From contig JADCJE010000180.1 of NCBI GenBank assembly GCA_020247305.1, positions 1-32,777 on the forward strand: a stretch of 32,777 nucleotides of DNA, written 5' to 3'. Within the stretch, counting starts at the first letter, position 1. The number at the start of each line of letters is the position of its first letter. Source of the stretch: Phycisphaerales bacterium. Lineage in GTDB: Bacteria > Planctomycetota > UBA1135 > UBA2386. Under the pieces are notes generated by a model that saw nothing but the letters and a program-made list of their open reading frames with translations, made no database searches and had not been told where the DNA came from. Shown piece by piece: positions 1-8,983 of the stretch. The translations under genes and the position numbers were made by a program.

Positions 1-450
1 TACGGAAGCGCGGGGTCGGAGGCCAGCAGCGTCGGCGGCAAGACCGGCCGGGCGGCGCGATGGCGGCACGGTTCGCCGTGCTTGGACCGCCGCCAGCATC
101 CGGCGGATTCCCGCGCATTTCGGGCCGGCCAGGACCACGGTTCCCAACGCCCGCTGCAGCCACTCGTCCCAGCCGTGCCGACGACGGCCAGATCGCGACG
201 GCCGCGACCATGCGGAACCCGCACCCGCGTGCGCTTTCGCCGCTCGGCCTGCCGCCTTTGGCAATCGGCGGCGGCGCCAAGGCGCACAGGGGATCCATCC
301 GCACCGCTGGTCCCGTCACTGCAGGACGTGGCAACGCACCGAACAGGTCTCCTCAATCCTCGCGAGCAGCGTGCAGGCGAGGCGGCCGCGGGATCAGCAA
401 CCAACGACTTCTGGCGACAACCACCTTGACGCCTTCCGGGACGCTTACTG
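1..450. other. No recognisable gene
   Basis: I see no convincing gene in this stretch. The open frames at about 60-467 and 82-429 are rich in Arg, Pro and Ala, show no domain or signal peptide, and look like products of GC-rich sequence. The FGE-like fragment that starts at 451 has an in-frame TGA at 427-429, and no FGE motif is visible upstream in any plus frame, so the 5' part of that gene is missing or too degraded to recognise. Confidence 0.5.
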
Positions 451-663
451 ATGGAGTGGCGCCTTGATTCCTTCGCGTCGTATGTGCCCGGCGCAGTCAT
501 GGATCCGTTTGTGACAGTCGGCCCCGATCGCGTGATCCGCGGCGGCGATTGGGGCGTCACGCCCATCTGCCTCCGGTCCACGTATCGCTGGTACTTCTCG
601 CCCGGTTTCGCGAACGGCCAGCCCGGATTCCGGGTCGTGCTCGCCCCAGTTCGCGCGCCCTGA
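451..663 (+). pseudogene. C-terminal fragment of an FGE/SUMF1-like domain gene
   Basis: The 70 residues match only the last third of the FGE-like domains found downstream. They hold an EWRLDSF block (compare EWCLDNM in the neighbour), then DPFVT, then RVIRGGDW, and end GFRVVLAPVRAP, almost the same ending as the complete gene at 898-3576. The fold's N-terminal part (the 'RLPTEAEWEY' region) is absent. The last 20 bases before the divergent tail residues (around 629-648) and the start of the 3' flank repeat those at the end of the 898-3576 gene, so this looks like a leftover from a local duplication. It is probably not a functional protein. ATG 451 and ATG 499 are both possible starts if it is translated at all. 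Confidence 0.7.
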
Positions 664-711
664 GGGTTCGCCGCGCGACGAGTCCGGTCGCGCGCGCAGT
701 GCCCGTCGGCG

Positions 712-732
712 TCCGGCGGAGTCCCCGCCGGA
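712..732 (+). terminator. Perfect hairpin after the FGE-like fragment
   Basis: TCCGGCGG (712-719) and CCGCCGGA (725-732) form a perfect 8-bp stem with a 5-base loop, 48 bases after the fragment's stop codon. No T-tract follows, so this is at best a terminator-like or mRNA-end structure. Confidence 0.4.
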
Positions 733-897
733 GGCGCCGAGTGCGCCCGGCGGTGTGCGAAGGCGTGCACCGGCGACCGCGACATCAGGGCAATTTTGCG
801 CCTCCGCCTGTGTGGTTGTGCGGTGGTCGCCGCTTCCTTCCTTGTCATCGCTCCCGGTCGGGGCGCCGTCCGCCGTCCGCCGTCCGCCGATCCAACC

Positions 898-3576
898 ATG
901 GTCTCACAAACCCTTTACGCATCCACGCTTCCCGCCGCGGCCCTCGCCCTCGCCCTCGCCTCGCCGCTGGCGGCGCAGTTGCGCACCACGCACCTGTTCG
1001 GCCAGCCGGCGCTCGGCTCATCCTGCTTCGTCGAGCACCGCATCCAGGGGAACCCGGCCGGTCACATCGTCGGCTTCCTGTGGTCCGGCCCATACACCAA
1101 CGTCGTGGCGCTGCCCGGCACCGGCATCAACGGACTGCTGCGCGTCGACCCGCTGAGCTTCGTCATGCTCGGCTTGCAGATCTCCAACGGCGTCCAACCA
1201 CCGATCATGGATCTGAACGTGCCCGGGAGCGCATCCGTCCTCGGCGGCAACGTCATCTGCCAGTCGTTCGACATCGGCCCGTCGTTCGAGATCGAACTGT
1301 CGGGCAACAAGGTGTCGCTGACCGTGCAGTCCGGACCCTCGGCGCAGGTGCTGAACAGCATGGTGCCCATCGGCCGCGGCACCTTCCAAATGGGTTCGAC
1401 GGCGCCGGTCATGGCGCCGCCGCACTTCGTGCAGGGCTCGGAGGTGGCTGGCGGTCTCGTGACGATCACCCAGCCCTTCTGGATCGGCCGCTACGAGGTC
1501 ACGCAGGGCGAGTTCCAGGCGGTGATGGGCTACAACCCCAGCATCTTCACGGGGGCGGCCTACCCCACCTGGCAGCCACGTCCGGTCGAGAACGTCACGT
1601 GGAACGAGGCGGTCACGTACTGCCAGAACCTCACTGCGATGGAGCGCGCGGCCGGTCGCGTGCCGCACGGGTACGAGTATCGCCTGCCGACGGAAGCGGA
1701 GTGGGAGTACTGCTGCCGTGCCGGCACGACGACCGAGTTCCACGCCGGTCAGACTCTGACGTGCACGGAGGCGGTCTACTTCGCCGACCAGGCCACGAAC
1801 TCCTACTGCTGGTCCTACGACCCGAAGTTCGGCGGCACCGGGGTGCCCAACGCGTGGGGGCTCTACGACATGCACGGCAACGTCGCGGAATGGTGCGTGG
1901 ACACTTCCGACGTCCAGACCAACGCGCTGGTGAACTACCCGAGCAACAACCGGGAGGACCCGGTGACCCTGGGCGGGGCTTACCGCGTCCACCGCGGCGG
2001 CAGCTACCAGAGCTTCCTGGACCGCTGCCGATCGACGTCGCGCGCGGCCGAAGCCCAGACCAACGGACGACTCTACCTCGGCTTCCGCGTCGTGCTGGCG
2101 CCGGCGCTGGTGATGCCCGGCATGTCCGTCATCGCGCCCGGCTCGTTCAACATCGGTTCGCCAGAGCCGGTCGGCGTGCCGCCGCACTTCAACCAGGCCG
2201 TATCCACGCCGGTGACCAATGTGACGATCACGCGGCCGTTCTGGATGGGCGAGCGCGAAGTCACGCAGGCCGAGTACGTGGCGCTGATGAACTCCAACCC
2301 CAGCTTCCACAAGGGGCCCGCCTACCCCAACTCGGGCTCGCTGCCGGTCGAGAACGTCACGTGGTACGACGCGATGGCGTACTGCGCGGCGCTGACCGCC
2401 CGCGAAGACGCCCTGGGGCGCGTGCCGAGCGGCTACATGTACCGCCTGCCGACGGAGGCGGAATGGGAGTACTGCTGCCGTGCCGGCACGGCGACGGAGT
2501 TCAGCTTCGCACCGAACCTCGCGTGCAGCGACGCGGTCTTCTGGATGACGGCGACGACGGCGGGGTGCAACATCACCCAGCCGGCGCCGGCCGGCAGCTT
2601 CGCGCCGAACACCTTTGGCCTCTACGACATGCACGGCAACGTCGCTGAGTGGTGCTACGACTCGTGGGACGGGACGACGGACTACTTCATGCTGCCGAGC
2701 TTCAATCCCTTCCGATTTTCGGGCAACTTGCGCATCGTGCGAGGCGGCAGTTGGGGCGACTCCGTGGAGGTTTGCCGGTCGGCTTATCGCAGCGGCGATT
2801 ACCCGACCTTCCAGTCCTCCAACATCGGCTTCCGGGTTGTTCTGGCGCCGGCGCCTGGGAACATCAGTACGACGCTCGGCATGGTTCCAATCACGCCGGG
2901 GACGTACCAGAGGGGGTCGAACTACGGCAACAGTGAAGAGATGCCTGTGCACCAGGTGACGCTGACGGCGCACTTCTGGATGGGCAAGCACGAGGTGACG
3001 CAGGCGCAGTACCAGGCGGTGATGGGCAGCAACCCGAGCTTCTTCCAGGGCAGCAGCTACCCCAACGCGCCGCAGCGGCCGGTCGAACAGGTGTCCTGGA
3101 ACAACGCGCGCGCGTACTGCCAGGCGCTTACGACAGCCGAGCAGGCCGCTGGCCGTGTGCCGCCGGGTTACGAGTACCGCCTGCCGACGGATGCCGAGTG
3201 GGAATACTGCTGCCGTGCGGGCACGACAACGGAGTGGCACACGGGCACAAGCCTCACCACGACCCAGGCGAACTGCGACAACACGCTCGGACAGACGGCG
3301 GTGGTCGGCAGCTACGCGCCGAACGCGTTCGGTCTGCACGACATGCACGGCAACGTGTACGAGTGGTGCCTCGACAACATGATCTACTACACGCCCGCTC
3401 CCGAGACCGATCCGTTTGTGACGGGTACCTATCTGCCCATCCGCGTAGTCCGCAGCGGCAATTGGTCAAACCAATCGATCTTCAGCCGGTCCGCCAGCCG
3501 GTGGGGCGCCATCCCGGCCACCGCGAACAGCGGTCTCGGGTTCCGGGTCGTGCTCGCCCCTGCACTCGTGCCCTGA
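898..3576 (+). CDS. Secreted protein with three tandem FGE/SUMF1-like domains
   Basis: ATG 898 is chosen because it begins a clean signal peptide (residues 1-27, h-region of Ala/Leu, ending SPLAAQ). A longer in-frame start near 796 would bury it. Residues about 29-147 form a beta-rich domain shared with the gene at 20025-21167. Three formylglycine-generating-enzyme/sulfatase-modifying-factor (PF03781-type) domains follow at about 155-402, 409-651 and 662-892. Each has 'EVTQ', a 'RLPTEAEWEYCCRAGT' type block, a 'DMHGNV.EWC' block and a 'GFRVVLAP' end. Genuine aerobic FGE uses two closely spaced cysteines near the C-terminus. Domains 1 and 2 keep one (RCRSTSR, VCRSAYR) and domain 3 has none (FSRSASR). 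These are therefore more likely binding or structural FGE-like folds than sulfatase activators. Ligand and partner are unknown. Confidence 0.88.
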   Translation: MVSQTLYASTLPAAALALALASPLAAQLRTTHLFGQPALGSSCFVEHRIQGNPAGHIVGFLWSGPYTNVVALPGTGINGLLRVDPLSFVMLGLQISNGVQPPIMDLNVPGSASVLGGNVICQSFDIGPSFEIELSGNKVSLTVQSGPSAQVLNSMVPIGRGTFQMGSTAPVMAPPHFVQGSEVAGGLVTITQPFWIGRYEVTQGEFQAVMGYNPSIFTGAAYPTWQPRPVENVTWNEAVTYCQNLTAMERAAGRVPHGYEYRLPTEAEWEYCCRAGTTTEFHAGQTLTCTEAVYFADQATNSYCWSYDPKFGGTGVPNAWGLYDMHGNVAEWCVDTSDVQTNALVNYPSNNREDPVTLGGAYRVHRGGSYQSFLDRCRSTSRAAEAQTNGRLYLGFRVVLAPALVMPGMSVIAPGSFNIGSPEPVGVPPHFNQAVSTPVTNVTITRPFWMGEREVTQAEYVALMNSNPSFHKGPAYPNSGSLPVENVTWYDAMAYCAALTAREDALGRVPSGYMYRLPTEAEWEYCCRAGTATEFSFAPNLACSDAVFWMTATTAGCNITQPAPAGSFAPNTFGLYDMHGNVAEWCYDSWDGTTDYFMLPSFNPFRFSGNLRIVRGGSWGDSVEVCRSAYRSGDYPTFQSSNIGFRVVLAPAPGNISTTLGMVPITPGTYQRGSNYGNSEEMPVHQVTLTAHFWMGKHEVTQAQYQAVMGSNPSFFQGSSYPNAPQRPVEQVSWNNARAYCQALTTAEQAAGRVPPGYEYRLPTDAEWEYCCRAGTTTEWHTGTSLTTTQANCDNTLGQTAVVGSYAPNAFGLHDMHGNVYEWCLDNMIYYTPAPETDPFVTGTYLPIRVVRSGNWSNQSIFSRSASRWGAIPATANSGLGFRVVLAPALVP

Positions 3577-3611
3577 GGGATCGCCGCGCGGTCGGCGTCT
3601 TGCCCGACGGT

Positions 3612-3646
3612 CGAGGGCGGCTCCGTCGGCCACCGCGTCGCCCTCG
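3612..3646 (+). terminator. Hairpin downstream of the triple-FGE gene
   Basis: CGAGGGCG (3612-3619) pairs with CGCCCTCG (3639-3646), an 8-bp stem with a 19-base loop, 35 bases after the stop at 3576. There is no T-tract. It may end the upstream transcript and separate it from the lipoprotein gene at 3766. Confidence 0.35.
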
Positions 3647-3765
3647 GGGTGATCCTGCCCTGAGGGGGACGCCGCGGGCTTGCCGGCTGCGGCGGAGCGG
3701 ACGGCCGCACGTTTGCGCCGCGCGGTCCGGCATCCCGCGCCCGGTCGCGGCATGATGGTCGGCCG

Positions 3766-6700
3766 ATGCGCGCGTTTCTGTCCGGCCCGACTGCCGCCCC
3801 TGCCGTCCTGCTGCTGGCGCTGCTCGCCGCGTGCGGCAAGGACCAGCCTCCGGCGCAGCCGCTGGCCTTGACCGCAGCGCCATTGCCGGCCCGCGCTGCC
3901 GTGCCGGGTCCGCGCTTTGCGAAGCTCGACCCCGCAGTGACCGGACTGCAGCACCAGAACCTGCTGCGCCGCGAGAACGTCGTCGCCTACGTCTACTCCG
4001 GCGCCGGCCTCGCGGTCGGCGACTACGACGGCGACGGCCTGCCCGACGTGTACGTCGTCTCGCAGGACGGCCCCAACAAGCTGTTCCGCCAGACGGCGCC
4101 GATGCGCTTCGTCGACGTCACCGCGACCGCGGGCGGCCTCGACGGCGGCGACGCGTGGGGCACGGCGGCGACGTTCGCCGACGTCGACGGCGACGGCGAT
4201 CTCGACCTGTACGTCTGCAACCTGGAGTCGCCCAACCTCCTGTACCAGAACCAGGGCGACGGCACGTTCGTCGAGAAGGCGGGGCCGTTCGGCCTCGGAC
4301 TCGTCGCCGCCAGCATGGGCTGTGCGTTCGCCGACTACGACCGCGACGGCGACCTCGACTGCTACGTGCTGGCCAACCGCGTGCTGCGCAGCAACCTGCC
4401 CGAGGAGATCAAGGCCGAGGTCACGCTGCCGCGCACGATCCGCAAGACCAAGGAGCAGCTGGCGCCGCCGCTGCCGCGGGTGTTCCCGCGCGGCGTGGAC
4501 GGCAAGCAGACGGTGCCGCCGGGCTACGAGGACCATTACTTCCTCGTCGAGGGGGCGCCGGCGCCGTTCCAGGCCGGCCAGCGCGACCGGCTGCTGCGCA
4601 ACGACGGCTACGGGCGCTTCGTCGACGTCAGCGACGAGGCCGGCATCCGCGACCAAGGCAACGGCCTGTCCGTCGTGTGGTGGGACGTCGACGGCGACGG
4701 CTGGCTCGACCTGTACGTCGCCAACGACTTCCAGTCGCCGGACCTGCTGTACCGCAACGGCGGCGACGGCCGCTTCGTCGAATGCGCCGACGTGATGCTG
4801 CCCAACACGGCGTTCTTCGGCATGGGCAGCGACTTCGGCGACGTCGACGGCGACGGCCGCTTCGACCTGCTCGTCGCCGACATGTCGAGCACGTCGCACT
4901 ACTGGGGCAAGATGCTGATGGGCAGCATGGACCAGCACCGCTGGTTCCTGATGCACAGTCGGCCGCAGCAGTACATGCGCAACGCGCTGTACGTGAACAC
5001 CGGCACGGGCCGCTTCCACGAAGCCGCGCACCTCGCCGGCCTCGCCAGCACCGACTGGACGTGGACCGTGCGGCTGTGCGACCTCGACGACGACGGCCGC
5101 CTCGACCTCTACGCCACCAACGGCATCCCGGTCTTCACCGACAACCCGGACACCGGCGAGGAGTTCGACCGGCTGTGGCGGCAGGGCCTGCAGCAGCAGG
5201 CGCTCGCGCTGTTTCGCGCCATCCCGAGCGTGCCGGAGAAGAAGGTCGCCCGGCGCAACGTCGGCGACCTGCAGTTCGAGGACGTCGGCGCCGAGTGGGG
5301 GCTCGACGAAGCGAGCGTCGCGCATGGCGCCGTGGTGTGCGACCTCGACCGCGACGGCGACCTCGACGTGATCGCCAACACCATGAACGGCCCGACCGGG
5401 CTGTGGGAGAACCGCGGCAGCGACGGCCGCCGCGCGCTCGTGTCGCTGCGCGGGAGCGGCGGCAACCGCTTCGGCGTCGGCGCGCGCATCGAGATGACCG
5501 CCGGCGGCCGCACGCAGGTGCGGCTCGTGTCGCCGACGCGCGGCTACATGTCGGCCGGCGAACCGGTCGAGCACTTCGGGCTCGGCGACGCGGCGCGCAT
5601 CGAGCGGCTGGTCGTGCGCTGGCCGAGCGGCCGCGTGCAGCAGTTCGAGGGCCTGCTGGCCGATCGCTGGTTCACGGTGACGGAAGCCGGCGCCGGCGTC
5701 CTCGGGGGCGAGGGCCGCGAACTGGCGGAGGCGGCCGATGTGGTGGCGTTGGGGAACAGCGGTGGCGATCGCACCGACGGCGCCGCCGCCGCGGCGCCGC
5801 CCGCGCCGCCCGCCGCCGCGGATTCGTTCTTCGTCGCCACGGCGCTGCCCGCCGTGCACGCCGAGCGCGACTTCGACGACTTCGCGCAGCAGCCGCTGCT
5901 GCCGCACCGGCTGTCGCGGCTCGGCCCCGGTCTTGCGTGCGGCGACGCCGACGGCGACGGCCGCGTCGACGTGTGGCTCGCGGGCGCCGCCGGCGCGCCG
6001 GGCACGCTCCTGCACGGCCGCGACGGCGGCGGCTTCGCGCCGATCGCGGGCCCGTGGTCGCAGCACGCCGACTGCGAAGACCTCGGCGCCTGCTGGTTCG
6101 ACGCCGACGGCGACGGCGACCTCGACCTGTACGTCGCCAGCGGCGGCATCGAAGCCGGCGAACGCACCGAGCTGCTGCGCGACCGCCTATACCGCAACGA
6201 CGGCGGCCTGCGCTTCGTCGACGCGACTGCAGCGTCCTTGCCCGACGTGCGGCGCTCGTCGTCGTGCGTCGCCGCCGCCGACTTCGACCGGGACGGCGAC
6301 CTCGACCTGTTCGTCGGCACGCGCGTCCAGCCGGGGCGCTTTCCGCACAGCGAACCGAGCGTGCTGTTGCGCAACGACGGCGGGCGCTTCGTCGACGTCG
6401 CGAGCGAACGGCTGCCCGGCGGCGGCGCGCTCGGCATGGTGACCGCCGCGCAGTGGACCGACCTCGACGGCGACGGCTGGCTCGACCTCGCGATCGCCGC
6501 GCAGTGGCAGCCGCTGCGCGTGCTCGGCAACGACGGCGGCTCGCGCTTCGTCGACCGCACCGAGGCGCTCGGGCTGGCTGCCGTGCACGGCCAGTGGAAC
6601 TCGCTCGTCGCCGCCGACCTCGACGGCGACGGCGACGTCGACCTCGCGGCCGGCAACCTCGGCCTCAACAGCAAGTACAAGGCGAGCGCCAAGAAGCCGC

Positions 6701-7560
6701 TGCGGCTGTACGCCAAGGACTTCGACGGCAACGGCTCGTTCGACGTGGTCGAGGGCAAGCAGCAAGGCGACGCGATGCTGCCCGTGCGCGGCCTGTCGTG
6801 CAGCAGCCAGGCGATGCCGTTCGTGCGGCAGCGCTTCCCGACCTACGATGCGTTCGCGCGCGCCAACCTCGCCGACATCTACGGCGGCGAGGCGCTGGCG
6901 AGCTGTCTGGAGCTGCGCTGCGACGAGCTGCAGCACGTCGTCTGGCGCAACGACGGCGGGCGCTTCGTCGCCGAGCCGCTGCCGCGCCGCGCGCAGCTCG
7001 CGCCGGGCTACGGCCTCGTCGCCGCCGACTTCGACGGCGACGGCCGCATGGACCTCGTGCTCGCGCACAACTCATGGTCGCCGGAGCCTGAGACCGGGCG
7101 CATGGCCGGCGGGCTCGGCGCTTGGCTGCGCGGGCTCGGCGACTGCCGCTTCGAGGCCGTCGAGCCGGCGCGTTCGGGCATCGTGTTGCCCGAGGACCAG
7201 AAGGCCGTGGCGCTCGCCGACCTCGACGCCGACGGCGCGCCGGAGTGGCTCGCGGCCGCCAACGACGGCCCGTTGCGCGCCTTCCGTGTGCGCACGCCGC
7301 CGCCGGCGCTGGCCGTGCGGTTGCGGGGGCCTGACGGCAACCCGTCGGCGATCGGCGCGCGCGTCGCGCTGCGCGGCGCCGACGGCAGCCGGCAGGTCCG
7401 CGAAGTGCACGCCGGCGGCGGGTGCCTTGGCCAGGGCGAGCCGCGCGCGTGGTTCCCGGCGGCGGCGGAAGGCGCTGTCGTCGAGGTCCGCTGGCCGGAC
7501 GGCAGCGTGAGCGAGACGAAGCTCGCGCAGCGCGTCGGCGTCGTCACGATCGCGCGCTGA
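3766..7560 (+). CDS. Giant FG-GAP/VCBS-repeat lipoprotein with two ASPIC/UnbV domains (CRTAC1-like)
   Basis: The 1264-residue product starts with a lipoprotein signal (LLAAC, Cys23), so it is probably anchored in the outer or inner membrane and faces outward. Fifteen or so calcium-binding-like blocks of the form DxDGDGxxDLYV recur through the chain, as in FG-GAP/VCBS beta-propellers. An ASPIC/UnbV-type domain (GNRFGVGARIEM ... VRWPSGRVQQF) sits at about residues 555-635, and a second copy (GARVALRG ... VEVRWPDGSVSE) closes the protein at about 1190-1264. The protein therefore looks like a tandem duplication of one propeller-plus-UnbV unit, joined by a short Ala/Pro linker near residues 670-685. 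Such proteins are common in Planctomycetota, Verrucomicrobia and Bacteroidetes; their exact role is unsettled, with adhesion or ligand binding inferred. The ATG has no obvious Shine-Dalgarno sequence. Confidence 0.9.
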   Translation: MRAFLSGPTAAPAVLLLALLAACGKDQPPAQPLALTAAPLPARAAVPGPRFAKLDPAVTGLQHQNLLRRENVVAYVYSGAGLAVGDYDGDGLPDVYVVSQDGPNKLFRQTAPMRFVDVTATAGGLDGGDAWGTAATFADVDGDGDLDLYVCNLESPNLLYQNQGDGTFVEKAGPFGLGLVAASMGCAFADYDRDGDLDCYVLANRVLRSNLPEEIKAEVTLPRTIRKTKEQLAPPLPRVFPRGVDGKQTVPPGYEDHYFLVEGAPAPFQAGQRDRLLRNDGYGRFVDVSDEAGIRDQGNGLSVVWWDVDGDGWLDLYVANDFQSPDLLYRNGGDGRFVECADVMLPNTAFFGMGSDFGDVDGDGRFDLLVADMSSTSHYWGKMLMGSMDQHRWFLMHSRPQQYMRNALYVNTGTGRFHEAAHLAGLASTDWTWTVRLCDLDDDGRLDLYATNGIPVFTDNPDTGEEFDRLWRQGLQQQALALFRAIPSVPEKKVARRNVGDLQFEDVGAEWGLDEASVAHGAVVCDLDRDGDLDVIANTMNGPTGLWENRGSDGRRALVSLRGSGGNRFGVGARIEMTAGGRTQVRLVSPTRGYMSAGEPVEHFGLGDAARIERLVVRWPSGRVQQFEGLLADRWFTVTEAGAGVLGGEGRELAEAADVVALGNSGGDRTDGAAAAAPPAPPAAADSFFVATALPAVHAERDFDDFAQQPLLPHRLSRLGPGLACGDADGDGRVDVWLAGAAGAPGTLLHGRDGGGFAPIAGPWSQHADCEDLGACWFDADGDGDLDLYVASGGIEAGERTELLRDRLYRNDGGLRFVDATAASLPDVRRSSSCVAAADFDRDGDLDLFVGTRVQPGRFPHSEPSVLLRNDGGRFVDVASERLPGGGALGMVTAAQWTDLDGDGWLDLAIAAQWQPLRVLGNDGGSRFVDRTEALGLAAVHGQWNSLVAADLDGDGDVDLAAGNLGLNSKYKASAKKPLRLYAKDFDGNGSFDVVEGKQQGDAMLPVRGLSCSSQAMPFVRQRFPTYDAFARANLADIYGGEALASCLELRCDELQHVVWRNDGGRFVAEPLPRRAQLAPGYGLVAADFDGDGRMDLVLAHNSWSPEPETGRMAGGLGAWLRGLGDCRFEAVEPARSGIVLPEDQKAVALADLDADGAPEWLAAANDGPLRAFRVRTPPPALAVRLRGPDGNPSAIGARVALRGADGSRQVREVHAGGGCLGQGEPRAWFPAAAEGAVVEVRWPDGSVSETKLAQRVGVVTIAR

Positions 7561-7613
7561 GTGGCGCGTCGTCGTCGTGGCGCGCGTTGGCGCCGCGGGG
7601 CACACTGGCCGCC

Positions 7614-8978
7614 GTGAAGCTGCTCGTCGTGCTCGCCGTCGGTCTGCGGCCCAAGGACCTCGCCCACGCGCCCGTGCTGCGCGGGCTCGGCGAACACGGC
7701 TTTGCGGCGCCGCTGACGACGGTGTTCCCGGCGGTCACGTGCACGGTGCAGGCGACGTTCCTGACCGGCCTGCTGCCGCGCGAGCACGGCGCCGTCGCCA
7801 ACGGCTGGTACTTCAAGGACCACGCGCAGGCGCTGCTGTGGCGGCAGAACAACGGCCTCGTGCACGGCGAGAAGCTCTACGAGGCGGCGAAGGCGCGCTA
7901 CGGCACCCGCACGGCGAAGCTGTTCTGGTGGTGGAACATGTACGCGCGCGGCGTCGACTGGTCGCTGACGCCGCGGCCCGAGTACCACGCCAACGGCCTG
8001 AAGAAGCCCGGCCTCTACAGCGAGCCGGCGGACTTCCAGCGCGACGTGCAGCAGCGGCTCGGCGCGTTCCCGCTGTTCGACTTCTGGGGGCCCAAGGCCG
8101 GCATCAGGAGCACCGAGTGGATCGCGTCGTCGGCGCTCGACGTGATGCAGCAGCACGACCCCGACCTCGTGATGGCCTACCTGCCGCACCTCGATTACGA
8201 CCACCAGCGCTTCGGCCCGGACGATCCGCGCAGCGTGCAGGCGGTGCGCGACCTCGACGCGCAGTGCGCGCGGCTGATCGCGGCGGCGCGCGAACGCGAC
8301 GCGCACGTCGTCGTGCTCAGCGAGTACGGCATCGAGAAGGCGACGAAGCCGGTGTTCTTGAACCGCGTGCTGCACGAGAAGGGGCTGCTGCGCGTGCAGG
8401 AGACGAGCCACGGCCAGCTGCTCGACTGCGGCGCCTGCCGCGCGTTCGCCGTCGCCGACCACCAGTGCGCGCACGTGTACGTGCGCGACGCCGCCGACCT
8501 GGAACCGGTGCGCAAGCTGCTCGCGGCAGTGCCCGGCGTCGCGCGCGTGCTCGACCGCAGCCAGCAGCGCGAGCTCGGCATCGACCACGAGCGCAGCGGC
8601 GAGCTGGTCTGCGTCGCCGAGCCGGGCTGCTGGTTCGCGTACCACTACTGGCTCGACGAGAGCCGCCGGCCCGACTTCGCCACCACGGTCGACATCCACC
8701 GCAAGCCGGGCTACGACCCGACGGAGCTGTTCGTCGACCCGAAGCTGCGCTTCCCGCGGCTGCGCGTCGCGAAGAACCTCGCCAAGAAGCTGCTCGGCTT
8801 CCGCTACCTGATGGACGTCATCGGCACCGATCCGTCGATCGTCGGCGGCACGCACGGCCGCCTGTACAACGACGCCGCCGCCGGGCCGGTGTTCCTGTGC
8901 AGCGACCGGCGGCTGGCGCGCGATCGGGTCGCGGCGACCGACGTGAAGGAGCTCTGTCTGCGGCTGCTGGGGACGTAG
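7614..8978 (+). CDS. Type I phosphodiesterase/nucleotide pyrophosphatase family protein
   Basis: GTG 7614 (VKLLVVLAVGL) is chosen because it begins the first beta-strand of the alkaline-phosphatase fold and leaves 53 bases after the upstream stop; in-frame sequence further upstream is Arg-rich noise inside the previous gene. The 454 residues contain the PF01663-type nucleophile region (VTCTVQATFLTG at 41-52, then REHGAVANGW), a metal-ligand segment HLDYDH, and a late GTHG. The usual second metal pair, seen as SDHG in most relatives, reads SEYG here (residues 236-239). A subset of this superfamily shares that change together with 'AVADHQ.AHVYV', as I recall it next to ebo-type prenyltransferase clusters; no such cluster is visible here. 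Substrate unknown. No signal peptide, so probably cytoplasmic. Confidence 0.82.
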   Translation: MKLLVVLAVGLRPKDLAHAPVLRGLGEHGFAAPLTTVFPAVTCTVQATFLTGLLPREHGAVANGWYFKDHAQALLWRQNNGLVHGEKLYEAAKARYGTRTAKLFWWWNMYARGVDWSLTPRPEYHANGLKKPGLYSEPADFQRDVQQRLGAFPLFDFWGPKAGIRSTEWIASSALDVMQQHDPDLVMAYLPHLDYDHQRFGPDDPRSVQAVRDLDAQCARLIAAARERDAHVVVLSEYGIEKATKPVFLNRVLHEKGLLRVQETSHGQLLDCGACRAFAVADHQCAHVYVRDAADLEPVRKLLAAVPGVARVLDRSQQRELGIDHERSGELVCVAEPGCWFAYHYWLDESRRPDFATTVDIHRKPGYDPTELFVDPKLRFPRLRVAKNLAKKLLGFRYLMDVIGTDPSIVGGTHGRLYNDAAAGPVFLCSDRRLARDRVAATDVKELCLRLLGT

Positions 8979-8983
8979 GCGCG

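Noticed and set aside
1018..3348. A 776-codon antisense frame over the triple-FGE gene
   Set aside because: Antisense to a gene with clear FGE motifs; its sequence is Arg/Val/His-rich without domains.
3466..6066. An 866-codon antisense frame over the FG-GAP gene
   Set aside because: Repetitive His/Val/Asp/Ala composition mirrors the Asp-Gly repeats on the coding strand; no independent motif.
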